Assembly: GCA_016200135.1 (NCBI GenBank)
Contig: JACQFI010000020.1
Coordinates: forward strand, 1-33,738
Source: Planctomycetota bacterium
GTDB lineage: Bacteria; Planctomycetota; SZUA-567; H5-PLA8
Reading direction: 5' to 3'
Length of the DNA stretch: 33,738 nucleotides
Part shown: one piece after another, positions 23,923-32,611 of the stretch
Layout of the letters: each line of letters starts with the position of its first letter
Numbering within the stretch: position 1 is the stretch's first letter
The notes under the pieces: model-generated
What the model was told of the DNA's origin: nothing
Database searches by the model: none
Seen by the model: the letters and a program-made list of their open reading frames with translations, nothing else
Program-made: the position numbers and the translations under genes

Positions 23923-25005
23923 CTACACCCGCCGCGGATCGACGATTACTTTCACTTCGCTCGACGCGCGGTCTTCGAGGCGCTCGAAGGCTTCTTGAAT
24001 GCCGCCGAGACCGATCGTGTTCGAGAAGAATCCCGCGCGGTGCAGGCCGAGGTCGTCTTGCGCGAGCTGCGCCAGCACTTCGGGCAGCGTGTGGTTGCTG
24101 CGCCGGCATTGGACGATCTCGAGTTCGCCGCGCCGCCAGTCGTGCGGGTTGAGGCTCAGGTAATCCACTTCCGTGATGCCGAGGACGCCGATGCGTCCGC
24201 CGCGGCGGCAGGCGGCCACGGCCTGGTCGTAGGCCTCGGACGAACCGGAGCACTCGAAGACGACGTCCGCGCCCAGGCCCTCCGTGGTCTTGCGCGCGGT
24301 CTCGACGAAGCCGGCGGGTTCGACCGTGCGCGCGGCGCCGAGCTTCTTCGCGATGCCGCGGCGCAGCGCGCGGGGATCGGAGAGCACCGCTACTTTCGCG
24401 CCTTGGGCGCGCGCCAGCGCGGCGACGCTCAGGCCAATGGGCCCGCCGCCGATCACGCCGATGCGTTCGCCCGCGCGCAGCCGCACGAGTTTGAGCGCGT
24501 GCAGCGCCACGCCCAAAGGCTCCGTCGCCGAACCGAGCGCGGCGTCGACACCCGCGGGCAGGTGTTCGACGCAGGCCGCCGGCATCGCGAGGTAACGCTG
24601 GAACGCGCCGGCGAATCCGGGCGAACCGAGAAAGCGGATTTTGTAGCAGAGGTTCTCGCGGCCTTCGCGGCACGCGGGGCAGGCGCCGCACGCGATCCCG
24701 GGTTCGATGGCGACGCGCTGGCCTTCTTTAAAACCCTGCACGCCCTTCCCCACTCCGGCCACGACGCCGGCGGGTTCGTGCCCGAGGATGAACGGAAACG
24801 TGACCACCTGCGAGCCGATGCGCCCGATGCGGAAGTAGTGCAGGTCCGAGCCGCAGATGCCGATGGCGGTCAGCTCGACGAGGACTTCGCCCGCTTTGGG
24901 CGAAGGCACCGGCGCGTCGGCGACTTCGATGCGCCGCAGGCCAGTCTGGAACGCCGCCGGCGAACGCGGCCCTCGGCGCTTGCGAGTCTTGGATGATGTT
25001 GGCAT
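23923..25005 (-). CDS. Zinc-dependent MDR dehydrogenase, sorbitol/threonine dehydrogenase type
   Basis: A 360-aa alcohol dehydrogenase with both metal sites. The catalytic zinc ligands are Cys51 (GICGSDLHY) and His76-Glu77 (ILGHEPAG). The structural zinc cluster is Cys106, Cys109, Cys112 and Cys120 (CGACPACREGRENLC). The Rossmann turn GVIGGGPIGLS follows near residue 183. The ICGSDLHY...GHEPAG...TEPLGVALHA set is the sorbitol/L-iditol dehydrogenase branch, which oxidises polyols to ketoses with NAD+; L-threonine or sugar dehydrogenases are alternatives. The first 20 residues are basic and have no family counterpart, so a later start is possible, but no other good start or SD is visible. The carbohydrate neighbourhood fits polyol oxidation. 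Confidence 0.85.
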   Translation of the reverse strand: MPTSSKTRKRRGPRSPAAFQTGLRRIEVADAPVPSPKAGEVLVELTAIGICGSDLHYFRIGRIGSQVVTFPFILGHEPAGVVAGVGKGVQGFKEGQRVAIEPGIACGACPACREGRENLCYKIRFLGSPGFAGAFQRYLAMPAACVEHLPAGVDAALGSATEPLGVALHALKLVRLRAGERIGVIGGGPIGLSVAALARAQGAKVAVLSDPRALRRGIAKKLGAARTVEPAGFVETARKTTEGLGADVVFECSGSSEAYDQAVAACRRGGRIGVLGITEVDYLSLNPHDWRRGELEIVQCRRSNHTLPEVLAQLAQDDLGLHRAGFFSNTIGLGGIQEAFERLEDRASSEVKVIVDPRRV

Positions 25006-25054
25006 GAGCGCAGATTACTCAAATATGGAGCGGGAGCAACGTGAACGGCGGGCA

Positions 25055-25870
25055 TCAGGGGTTGGGCTTCTTCTTGCGCGGCTCGATCCAGACCATGCCC
25101 TTGCCGTCGGGCGTGGGCTTGAGGGACCACTCGGCGTCGCCGAGGTAGCAGATCCAAGTGAGTGCGTTATAGAGTCGCATGTTTTGAATGGGACAGAATT
25201 GAAGAGGTTTGATTGGGGAATTCAATAATTCTGGGGCAAAGGCAAACTTAATGCCTGGGAGAGTGCATATATATTCCACTTCTCCCGTCAATGGCACATC
25301 AATATCCTCAAACGAACCTCTGCGGTTTAACCTTCGCATGATCTCTCTTTCCCACTCCTGAGTTACGATGGGAAGATGTTGAGGATCTGGATCCTCTTTC
25401 TTTTTGATGTAGATAGCTTCGTTGCACGCTTCCCACTCAAGTCCATTGGAAGTGCACATGGCGTTAAGGGCTTCTCTGAGCGACAAATTCGAAAGAGTGA
25501 TATGGGATTTTGACTCAAAATCATCAAGGCTTGGATTTATGAATACATGAATTTCAGAAGAAGTGAGTAAAGATATATTGAACAACCGTAAATCTCCGCT
25601 GTTGTTTTCCTCCAAAAGCTTTTTTGTCAACACTTGGTCAAGTCGAGCCTGCCATTCCGCCTCCTCCGGATCGAACGTCCACCACTTCACGCCGCCGTAG
25701 AGCCCGATGCTGAGCACCACGACGAACGCGAGCAGCCAGGCGATCGAGAACCGGGGCCGCTCGCGCTTGCGGATCGCGCGGACCAGCGGGAAGCCGAGCA
25801 GCAGCAACGCCAGTGCGCCGCCGAGGGCGACGAAGTTCAAGCCGGGCGCATATAGCGACGAAGGGTCCAT
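25055..25870 (-). CDS. Membrane-anchored protein with two STN/secretin-N-like domains
   Basis: A 271-aa protein with two N-terminal helices (about 10-30 and 42-60). Two similar soluble segments follow. The first, about 105-160, reads EIHVFINPSLDDFE...ITLSNLSLREALNAMCTSNGLEWEACNEAIYI. The second, about 208-265, reads GIKFAFAPELL...QNMRLYNALTWICYLGDAEWSLKPTPDGKGMVWI. Both follow the STN/DUF4974-like pattern: beta strand with I...P, then L.N.(S/L)L..AL..(I/M)C...GL.W, then a final I.I strand. Such domains occur in secretins and TonB-dependent signalling proteins. There is no pore domain, so this is a stand-alone form. The DNA for about residues 80-240 is clearly poorer in GC than both ends. No SD is seen before the ATG at 25870. 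Confidence 0.6.
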   Translation of the reverse strand: MDPSSLYAPGLNFVALGGALALLLLGFPLVRAIRKRERPRFSIAWLLAFVVVLSIGLYGGVKWWTFDPEEAEWQARLDQVLTKKLLEENNSGDLRLFNISLLTSSEIHVFINPSLDDFESKSHITLSNLSLREALNAMCTSNGLEWEACNEAIYIKKKEDPDPQHLPIVTQEWEREIMRRLNRRGSFEDIDVPLTGEVEYICTLPGIKFAFAPELLNSPIKPLQFCPIQNMRLYNALTWICYLGDAEWSLKPTPDGKGMVWIEPRKKKPNP

Positions 25871-25944
25871 ATTTATTTAGACGCGGTATACCGCGCGTTG
25901 GGACAGAACGCTAAGGGTTCATGCGGAGGCGGTACGGTCTCAAA

Positions 25945-28900
25945 TCAGGGCGCGAAGCAGAGCAGTTGCCCGGAGGCCGTGACGACGAAAAGGCGGCCAT
26001 CTTTGAAGGCCAAATCGGCGGCGGCTCCGGGTAGGTCGGCGGACCAGAGTTCCTTGCCGTCGGAAGTTTGCAGGGCGATGACCTTGTCTTTTGAACCGGC
26101 AAAGACCAGGTGCCCCGCGTGGATGAGCGCGGTCACCCGTTCACCGGGTCCAGTCTTCCAGAGCGTTTCCGGCTTGGGCGCGGGCTTGGCTTCCTTGGAC
26201 GCCGCGGGGTCGGCGTCGGGATCGTTCGCGGCCGGTTTCCCGGTCTCGCCCAGGCGGCCCACGCCCTTCGCCACGGGCGGGATCCAGCGTTCGGCAAGCA
26301 CGCCCCCAGCGGTGGGCGCTCGGTAGACGGTCTCGCCTTCGACCACGGGCAGCGTTTCGGAGGGCTGCGCGAACCACATCACGTGCCAGGCGACGCGCAG
26401 TTCTTCCGCCGCGCCGACCGGCACATCGCCGATGGCGGCCACCGCGCCGCCGCGCACGCCCGGCAGCATGGCCGCGGGATGGGCGGGGTCTTCAAGCGCG
26501 ACGCGCGTGGCCCAGCCGTCTCCCGAGGGCACGAAGAGTTGTTTGGAACCCAGCGCCAGCGGTCCGGCGAAGACGAAGCCGTTCTTGAAGCCCGCCGCGC
26601 CGGCGTAGGTCTGGCTCCAGCGGGACTCACCCGTCGCGGCATCGATGGCGTACACGGCGGCCTTCTCGCTGGGGAAGAGCCCCGCGGCGAAGTAAGCCGT
26701 CCCGTCGCGGACCACCACGCCGCAGCGCGACGGCCAGCGCGACTGGTAGCGCTCGTAGGCCACGATGCGTTCTTTACCGAGCGCGGCATGGAAGCGCCAG
26801 GCTTCCGTGCCGTCCGCGGCCGCGAGCGCACGCGCCCAGCCGTCGTTGTCGCTGACGTACACGCGGCCTTGCGCAAAATACGGCGCGACTTCCACCCGCC
26901 CAGCCACGCCAACCGTCCAGCGGAGTTTACCGGAGGCTGGATCGAGGGCCTGCAGATCGTGGCCGCGGAAGACGCCGAAGAGCGCGCCGCCGCCGAGCGC
27001 CAGCGGGGCTGTGCAGCCTTCGCTGCGCCAGCTTTCTTTAAGCGGCAAGACGGGCTGTTCGGAGGTATGGCCGCTGCGCGCCGCGTCGGCACGCCATCCG
27101 GCCCACGAAGAGACGGCCGTTTCTTCTTTGTTCAACGCGCGGTCGAAGGCCGGGCCTTTGATCAGGCGGGCCTCGGGCGTATTAGGCGCGGCCGGTCCGG
27201 TCGCGAGCGCGGCCAGGCCGCGCATGGGTGAGACGCAGCGGCAGCCTTCAGCCTGGACGAAGAACATGCCGTAGCCCGGCATCGCGGGGAACGAACAGGA
27301 CGGTCGGAAGCCCGAGAAGGCGAAGATCTGCGGCTTGGGCTTGTCGCCTACAGCCGTCGAGAGGTCCATGATCGTGGGCGAGAGGCCGCCGCCGCGCTGG
27401 ACGAGGTAATTGGGCGTCGCGAGGCTGGGCGTGCATTTCAGATTGCCGCCAATCCTCCAGAGCAGCTTGCCGGTTGCGGCGTCGGCCGCGGCGGTGCCGT
27501 CGGCGTGCTGGCTCGCGCCCAGCAGCGTTCCGCCTGAGAACGTAAAGCCCGCGATGCCTCCGCCCAGGTCGGGCGCGAAGAGGCGCTTGCCGTCGGTGGC
27601 CGAGTACGCGGCCAGTTCGCGCGTGTTCTGTCCGATAGTAAGCAGCGCGGGAATTGAGGTGGCCTTTTTGTTCGGGCGGTTATAGAGCATCCAGACTTTG
27701 CCGCTGTAGACGGCCAAGCGGGCAAGGACCGCGCCTTCGGGCAGATCCGCCGGCGAGGACCAGCGCACCGCGCCCGAGGCCGCGTCCAGGCCCGTCAGCG
27801 CGCCTTGCTTATCCACGAAGAAGACCGTGCGCTCGGAGATGGCCAGGGAGGCCGTGGAAAACGGTTCCGGCTTTGCCCAGCGGACCTTGCCCGAGTCCGG
27901 ATCGAGCGCGAAGACCGCGCCGGCTTCGCCGCGGTACATCATGGTGTTCCAGTCCACCTTGTCGTTGGGCGAGGCGCCGCTGGCCGCGAAGAGCGTTCCG
28001 CCATCGGCGGCGAGATGCAGCCAGACGTCGGTTGCGCCCGGTTTGGCTTCCGCGGGCAGTTTCCAGACGGCCAGGCTCTTGCCCGTGTCCAGAGCGAAGA
28101 CATGGCATTCGGCTCCGGCGAGCACGTACAGTTTGGAACCGAGCACCAGGCTGTCGCAGCAGTTCTCACGATTGCTGTACACGCCCGGCGCACGGTCGAG
28201 GGGGAGTTCCTTCACGCCGGTCTTGGACCAGAGTTCCACGCCGCTGAAGGCGTCGAGCACCTGGATGAACGGCGTCTGTTCGGGCGCATTCTTGTACGCC
28301 AGACCCACTAGCACGAGGCGGCCCGAGGCCAGGAGCACGGCGGCCGACGAGGTGGCCGGACGGCAGTCGGTCCACCAGCGCGGCGTGAAAGCCGCGCCCT
28401 TAAGCGTGTCGCGGCTGGACCAAGAGTTGGCGGCGTCGTGTCCGCGCTGTGGCCATTCGTCCCATTCCGCGGCGGTTGGCTTTGTGACGCAGGCCCAAAC
28501 GCCGTGCGTTTCGACGATCTCGAAGCGTTCGAGGCCTTCGGCGCGCAGCCAGCCTTCCAGCTTGGCGCGCGTGAGCGGTTCGGCGCCTTCCGGCGCGGGC
28601 TCGGCCTGACCGAGCAGCGCCACGCCATTGGGGCTCAGGACGCGGAAGATCTCCTTGAGCGAACGGCCGCGCAGGCCTTTCCCGAAGCCGTCGCCGCAGA
28701 TAACCAAGCTCGCGGTCTGCGAAGGGTATTCGAGCGGCGCGAACGGTTCTTCCACGACGCGCACCCGGTCTTCCAGGCGCGCTTCGCGCACGGCCTGACG
28801 TGCTTTGGCGGCCAGTGCGGCGTCGGGTTCGAGGGCGTCGATGCGGAAGTCGGTCTGCTGAGCCAGCGCGAGCGCCAAGGCGCCGTCGCCGCAGCCGATA

Positions 28901-29058
28901 TCGAGGCCCAGGCCGCGCGGAAATTTCAGTTTCGTTTTGATGAACGCGGCGAGTTCGGCGGCTTGGGCAGGCGGCGCTTTTTCCGCGCCTCCTGCCGCTT
29001 CCGCCAAGGCTAGGATGATGGCAATTCCAACCAGCTTCACACTCAAGGTACGTTGCAT
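25945..29058 (-). CDS. Exported methyltransferase-like domain fused to a PQQ-type beta-propeller
   Basis: A 1037-aa protein. Residues 1-25 (MQRTLSVKLVGIAIILALAEAAGGA) form a signal peptide. A class I SAM-methyltransferase fold follows at about 33-190: motif I GLDIGCGDGALALAL at 51-65, the acidic post-I residue in IDALEPD, then VICGDGF and FRVLSPNGVALLG. From about 212 (WPQRGHDAANS) to the end there are PQQ/quinoprotein-like propeller blades, such as ALDPDSGKVRWAKPEP, GLDAASGAVRWSSPAD, AIDAATGESRWSQ and ALQTSDGKELWSADLP. A second propeller entry (WAGWRADAARSGHTSEQP) lies near 648, so two propellers are likely. SAM outside the cytoplasm is not established, so the methyltransferase domain may serve as a binding module. 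The start at 29058 is chosen because of the signal peptide; its SD is weak. It is divergent from nothing and stands alone. Confidence 0.8.
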   Translation of the reverse strand: MQRTLSVKLVGIAIILALAEAAGGAEKAPPAQAAELAAFIKTKLKFPRGLGLDIGCGDGALALALAQQTDFRIDALEPDAALAAKARQAVREARLEDRVRVVEEPFAPLEYPSQTASLVICGDGFGKGLRGRSLKEIFRVLSPNGVALLGQAEPAPEGAEPLTRAKLEGWLRAEGLERFEIVETHGVWACVTKPTAAEWDEWPQRGHDAANSWSSRDTLKGAAFTPRWWTDCRPATSSAAVLLASGRLVLVGLAYKNAPEQTPFIQVLDAFSGVELWSKTGVKELPLDRAPGVYSNRENCCDSLVLGSKLYVLAGAECHVFALDTGKSLAVWKLPAEAKPGATDVWLHLAADGGTLFAASGASPNDKVDWNTMMYRGEAGAVFALDPDSGKVRWAKPEPFSTASLAISERTVFFVDKQGALTGLDAASGAVRWSSPADLPEGAVLARLAVYSGKVWMLYNRPNKKATSIPALLTIGQNTRELAAYSATDGKRLFAPDLGGGIAGFTFSGGTLLGASQHADGTAAADAATGKLLWRIGGNLKCTPSLATPNYLVQRGGGLSPTIMDLSTAVGDKPKPQIFAFSGFRPSCSFPAMPGYGMFFVQAEGCRCVSPMRGLAALATGPAAPNTPEARLIKGPAFDRALNKEETAVSSWAGWRADAARSGHTSEQPVLPLKESWRSEGCTAPLALGGGALFGVFRGHDLQALDPASGKLRWTVGVAGRVEVAPYFAQGRVYVSDNDGWARALAAADGTEAWRFHAALGKERIVAYERYQSRWPSRCGVVVRDGTAYFAAGLFPSEKAAVYAIDAATGESRWSQTYAGAAGFKNGFVFAGPLALGSKQLFVPSGDGWATRVALEDPAHPAAMLPGVRGGAVAAIGDVPVGAAEELRVAWHVMWFAQPSETLPVVEGETVYRAPTAGGVLAERWIPPVAKGVGRLGETGKPAANDPDADPAASKEAKPAPKPETLWKTGPGERVTALIHAGHLVFAGSKDKVIALQTSDGKELWSADLPGAAADLAFKDGRLFVVTASGQLLCFAP

Positions 29059-29123
29059 ACCATAAGAATAAACCAACCGGGCCACGCTAGCATGTGCAAT
29101 CCGGTCTTGCGGACGCGCCTTGC

Positions 29124-30488
29124 CTACACCTTCGCGCCGTTGTTCGCGATGACCTGCTTGTACCAGTGATAGCTGTCCTTCGGGATGCGCTGCTGCGTGG
29201 CGTAGTCGACGAAGACGAGCCCGAAGCGTTCGCGGTAGCCTTCGGCCCACTCGTAGTTGTCCAGGATCGACCACTGGAAATAGCCGCGCACGTCCACGCC
29301 GTCGGCTGCGGCCTGCTTGAGGGCCCCGATGTAGCGCGCGAGGAACTCGATGCGCTGCGGGTCGTGAACGTTGCCGTCGGCGCTCAGCCAGTCGCAGTTG
29401 GCCATGCCGTTCTCGGTGACGTAGACCGGCAGCTTGTAGCGTTCCCAGTAGAAGCGCGGGCCCCAGCGCAGAGCCTCAGGCGTCACCGGCCAGCGCATCG
29501 TCGTGTGCGGATAACCCGGCGGGAACGGGACGATCTCCGGAGCGCCCTGCGGCGTCAGGCGCACGGGCCGGCCCTGGTAGATGTTCACGCCGAACCAGTC
29601 CAGCGGCTGCGCGATCGTCTGCATTTCCGCGGCGGAGAAGTTCGGCGCGTCGGCCCCGTAGAGCTTCAAGCCGTCCTCGGGATAGCGCCCGAAGAAGACC
29701 GGGTCCATCCACCACGAGCTGTTCCACTGGTTCTTCTCGCGCACCGCGAACGTGCCCCAGCGCGCGGCTTCGATGTCGTGCGGCGAATCCGGATTGGCCG
29801 GATACGCGACGCAGCCCACCGGCGCGTAGCCGATCTGCGCGGGCTTCTTGGCGTGGGCGCGGATCGACTGGACGCTCTTGCCGTGCGCGAGCAATGCGTG
29901 GTGGCCGGCTTGGAGGACCTCTTTCCACGGCAGCTTGTGCCCCGGCGCGTGCGCGCCGTCGGCCAGGCCCATGCCGATGAAACACTGCGGCTCGTTGTGC
30001 GGCATCCAGAAGCGCACGCGGTCGGAGAGCGTGCGTACGACTGCGGCGGTGTAGTCCGCGAACCAGGCGGGGCTCTCCGCGCTGCGCCAGCCGCCGCGGT
30101 CTTCCAGCGCCTGCGGCATGTCCCAGTGAAAGAGCGTCGCGAAGGGCTCGATATCGTTCGCGAGCAGTTCGTCCACGAGGCGGCTGTAGAAGTCGAGGCC
30201 CTTCGAGTTCACGCTGCCACCGGGATGCTTGCCGTAGCTTAAGACGCGCGGCCAAGCGATGCTGAAGCGGTAGGCCTGCAGGCCCAGCGCGCGCATGAGC
30301 GCCACGTCTTCTTTGTAACGGTGGTAGTGGTCGCAGGCCGTCTCGCCGGTTGCGCCTTCGTAGGTCTTGCCTTTCATGCGGCTGAACGTGTCCCAGACCG
30401 AGGCCTCGCGCCCGTCTTCGGCCTCGGCGCCTTCAATCTGGTACGAACTCGCCGCGGCGCCCCAGAGAAAATCTTTTCGGAAGGCCAT
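29124..30488 (-). CDS. GH1 beta-glucosidase
   Basis: A 454-aa family 1 glycoside hydrolase, the usual bacterial length. It starts MAFRKDFLWGAAASSYQIEGA, the GH1 N-terminal signature. The acid/base is Glu166 in WMPHNEPQCF (the common form is TxNEP, so Met-Pro-His is a variant). The nucleophile is Glu359 in VYVTENGM. Substrate-pocket residues HWDMPQAL, DNYEWAEGYRERFGLVFVDY and the Gln of SYQIEG are kept. It hydrolyses beta-glucosides or galactosides in the cytosol, as there is no signal peptide. ATG 30488 is chosen because AGGA lies 6 bases upstream; ATG 30494 would overlap that SD, and 30563 would read through repeat sequence. It is 66 bases upstream of the methyltransferase-PQQ gene on the same strand. 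Confidence 0.93.
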   Translation of the reverse strand: MAFRKDFLWGAAASSYQIEGAEAEDGREASVWDTFSRMKGKTYEGATGETACDHYHRYKEDVALMRALGLQAYRFSIAWPRVLSYGKHPGGSVNSKGLDFYSRLVDELLANDIEPFATLFHWDMPQALEDRGGWRSAESPAWFADYTAAVVRTLSDRVRFWMPHNEPQCFIGMGLADGAHAPGHKLPWKEVLQAGHHALLAHGKSVQSIRAHAKKPAQIGYAPVGCVAYPANPDSPHDIEAARWGTFAVREKNQWNSSWWMDPVFFGRYPEDGLKLYGADAPNFSAAEMQTIAQPLDWFGVNIYQGRPVRLTPQGAPEIVPFPPGYPHTTMRWPVTPEALRWGPRFYWERYKLPVYVTENGMANCDWLSADGNVHDPQRIEFLARYIGALKQAAADGVDVRGYFQWSILDNYEWAEGYRERFGLVFVDYATQQRIPKDSYHWYKQVIANNGAKV

Positions 30489-30507
30489 GCGCATTCCTTT
30501 CGGCTCT

Positions 30508-30540
30508 TTTAACCGCGTGACACGCAGAGGCACGGAGAAC
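30508..30540. repeat. 'AACCGCGTGACACGCAGAGGCACGGAG' type dispersed repeat
   Basis: The stretch carries the ACACGCAGAGGCACGGAGAA pattern that belongs to the same style of short, iterated intergenic words as 1711-1795 and 22411-22530. It lies just upstream of the GH1 gene and no complementary arm is visible nearby, so this copy looks like a partial element. Confidence 0.4.
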
Positions 30541-30607
30541 CTATTATTAGATCGGATGGGCATGTGATAGGAAAGTTAGGAAACGGTGAACAAGGACCCG
30601 CAGGCGT

Positions 30608-30904
30608 TCAACGGATCCAGTGCTTCGGGGGCGGTTGTCGGAAGGACTTGGCGACGAGTTCCGCCAGACCCCACAGCGCCCCGATGCCAAGCGCAACCAA
30701 CCAGAAGACCATCCACGGCAGCGTCACGTTGTTGTAGACGCTGCCTTCCCAGCCGTTGTTAAAGATCGCGTAGAAACCCAGCCCCGGCGCGAGCCAGGCG
30801 AAGACCGGCGGATAGTTATCGTGGTTGAATACGAACGCGATCGGCACCCAGAGGATGGGCCACGCGAGCAACACGCCTAAGAACAATCTTCGATAGCCGG
30901 CCAT
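30608..30904 (-). CDS. Hypothetical small membrane protein
   Basis: A 98-aa protein with two clear membrane helices: about 5-27 (RLFLGVLLAWPILWVPIAFVF) and 60-84 (LPWMVFWLVALGIGALWGLAELVA). The central loop is rich in aromatic residues (NNGWEGSVYNNVT). The C-terminus is basic (KSFRQPPPKHWIR) and probably cytosolic. The family is not recognised. ATG 30904 is chosen because GGAGG lies 5 bases upstream; a start at 31012 would add 36 residues without a ribosome site. It is followed by the GH1 gene 120 bases downstream on the same strand, so co-transcription is possible. Confidence 0.6.
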   Translation of the reverse strand: MAGYRRLFLGVLLAWPILWVPIAFVFNHDNYPPVFAWLAPGLGFYAIFNNGWEGSVYNNVTLPWMVFWLVALGIGALWGLAELVAKSFRQPPPKHWIR

Positions 30905-31108
30905 AGCTGCCTCCGTAAGAAGGACGAGCGAAGGTCGCGCCATTTTTGGAATTCTTTTCGCATAGCCGGACAACAGCGCAGTGCGCAACGGGAGGCGACT
31001 GATTTTCATCACGGCAAAGTCTTTCTATTCGGGTTGGCTGACATTCCTGAAGCTGGATCGAAAGAAAGCCGGCCTTATGCTTAATAGTGTTTATGTCGCC
31101 GCAAACGC

Positions 31109-32350
31109 ATGGAGGACGACTTACCCCAGATGGATGCAGCGCAAACAACAACCCCATTAGAACGAACTAAAGCGCCTTGGCCGCTGCGTCACGCAGTGCC
31201 CCTATTGATCAGCATTTTCATTTCCGGCTTCTGGATCTTCGCCAATTATTCAGGCAGGCCTGGCCTCCTGCGGCTTAATGAAAAGGGTCCGCCGGCTGGA
31301 GCGGTCGTCAAAAAGCATGTCGTGTACGGCTGGCCGATCGCCACGCGCGAAGAAGTGGAAACGGTCTCTTCGGGCGGCGGCATGTCGAGTTCGAAGCATA
31401 CGGCGGGCGATGCGTTCGTGGTCAATGTGGCGTTCGGCGTGGTGCTGGTGTTGCTGGCGGTTTTTGTGACGGATTGGTTGCGCGAGCGGCACCGCTATTC
31501 GGCGTCGGGACCGCTCACAGAAGAACTGCGCGCGCAGCTTCATGAACGCAAGCAGGCGTTTCGCCGCCGCTGGTTCGGCGTCCTGCGGGTGCTGCTGGCC
31601 CTGTTTGCGGCCTCCATCGGCGTCCTGATCCTTTACGGCTGCGTGATGGGCCTGCAATGGCGTGCGGAAGAAGCGTCGTCGCCTTACGCCGAAGCCGTCA
31701 CGACCGTGCAGAGAAAGGGCGCGAGCAGCCGGTCCGTTCGCAACGGTGGCGGCATGATGACGGCGGCGCTGGCCATCGGCATGCTGGTGGGCACCGTCAT
31801 CATCTTTGGTGCGGTGGCGATGATCGCACGGCGCTTCCGCCTGTGGATGGCCTTGGCCGCTGTGCTGATTACGGGGCTGATGGGTTCGGTCCCGTTTCTC
31901 TATGGACCGCAGGGCGAGCCCACAAAAGCGCTGGTCTCGTTTGGCTTCGAGAGCAGCCTGAGCGCGGCGCAACTGGACGCGATTCGAGGACTGCTCGATC
32001 CGGCGGCGGCGGAGAAGACGCTTCCGGAGAGCGTGCGAAAAGACCTGCCGCCGCGGCTGGGCCTGCGCGGCGTTCAGGTTGATGGCAAGGCCGAGGACGG
32101 CGGCCCCGGCCTAGGTGTGGTGCTCGAATTCGAGCCGCGAATCGACAGCGAGGCCCGCGCGACCGTTTTCGAGATGTATTATGAGTACGTTTATCAGACT
32201 GCCTCGCGCGCGGCCAAAGCCCAGGGGATGCCCATGTTGGGCGGCGAGGGCAGCATCAGCGTGGGCGGGCACACCTGGTCGAAGATACGCAAGGAGTGGA
32301 TCGCCGCGCAGCAGACGGAACTCGATGCTCTGTTCCCGGCGGGGCCGTAG
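31109..32350 (+). CDS. Hypothetical five-helix membrane protein with soluble C-terminal domain
   Basis: A 413-aa protein with membrane segments at about 28-46, 103-121, 158-181, 217-240 and 245-265, followed by a soluble domain of about 145 residues (SFGFESSLSAAQLDAIRGLLDP ... LRGVQVDGKAEDGGPGLGVVLEFEPR). The loops between helices 1 and 2 and between 3 and 4 are about 50 and 35 residues. They end in similar Gly-rich motifs (SSGGGMSSS and RNGGGMMTA), which hints at an internal duplication of a helix-loop-helix unit. I recognise no family. The start is uncertain: ATG 31109 has no SD, while the GGAGG within codons 2-3 is 14 bases before an alternative ATG at 31130. The gene is divergent from the small membrane protein gene at 30608-30904. 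Confidence 0.6.
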   Translation: MEDDLPQMDAAQTTTPLERTKAPWPLRHAVPLLISIFISGFWIFANYSGRPGLLRLNEKGPPAGAVVKKHVVYGWPIATREEVETVSSGGGMSSSKHTAGDAFVVNVAFGVVLVLLAVFVTDWLRERHRYSASGPLTEELRAQLHERKQAFRRRWFGVLRVLLALFAASIGVLILYGCVMGLQWRAEEASSPYAEAVTTVQRKGASSRSVRNGGGMMTAALAIGMLVGTVIIFGAVAMIARRFRLWMALAAVLITGLMGSVPFLYGPQGEPTKALVSFGFESSLSAAQLDAIRGLLDPAAAEKTLPESVRKDLPPRLGLRGVQVDGKAEDGGPGLGVVLEFEPRIDSEARATVFEMYYEYVYQTASRAAKAQGMPMLGGEGSISVGGHTWSKIRKEWIAAQQTELDALFPAGP

Positions 32351-32554
32351 TCGTGTAGAGCTGCCCGCCCGCTATGTTGCACCAAGTTCTCCGAACGAAC
32401 CGGAAAAGATTCTCAAGCTTAAGCTGTGACACTTTTACGCCAGTGCGCTTCCATTCTTGTGCGCCGCCCATTGCCGCCGGTCAACGGGGAAGACCAAGGA
32501 TTTCTGAACCCTAGGGCCTATTCTGGGCAACTATTAATGTAGGTTAATGGTCTT

Positions 32555-32583
32555 TTGCCGAAAGGGTAAGAGACCTGTATAAA
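32555..32583 (+). promoter_or_regulatory. Sigma-70-type promoter for the DUF347 gene
   Basis: TTGCCG (32555-32560) is separated by exactly 17 bases from TATAAA (32578-32583). The start codon follows 28 bases later at 32612, so the transcript would have a very short leader carrying GGAG (32603-32606) as the ribosome site. This is the clearest promoter in the window. Confidence 0.55.
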
Positions 32584-32611
32584 GACACGTCTCTTTCACC
32601 CTGGAGCGAGC

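Noticed and set aside
4577..30488. A single polysaccharide utilisation locus covering the glycosidases
   Set aside because: The GH genes are scattered over 26 kb on both strands with unrelated genes between them, and no SusC/SusD, transporter or regulator is present.
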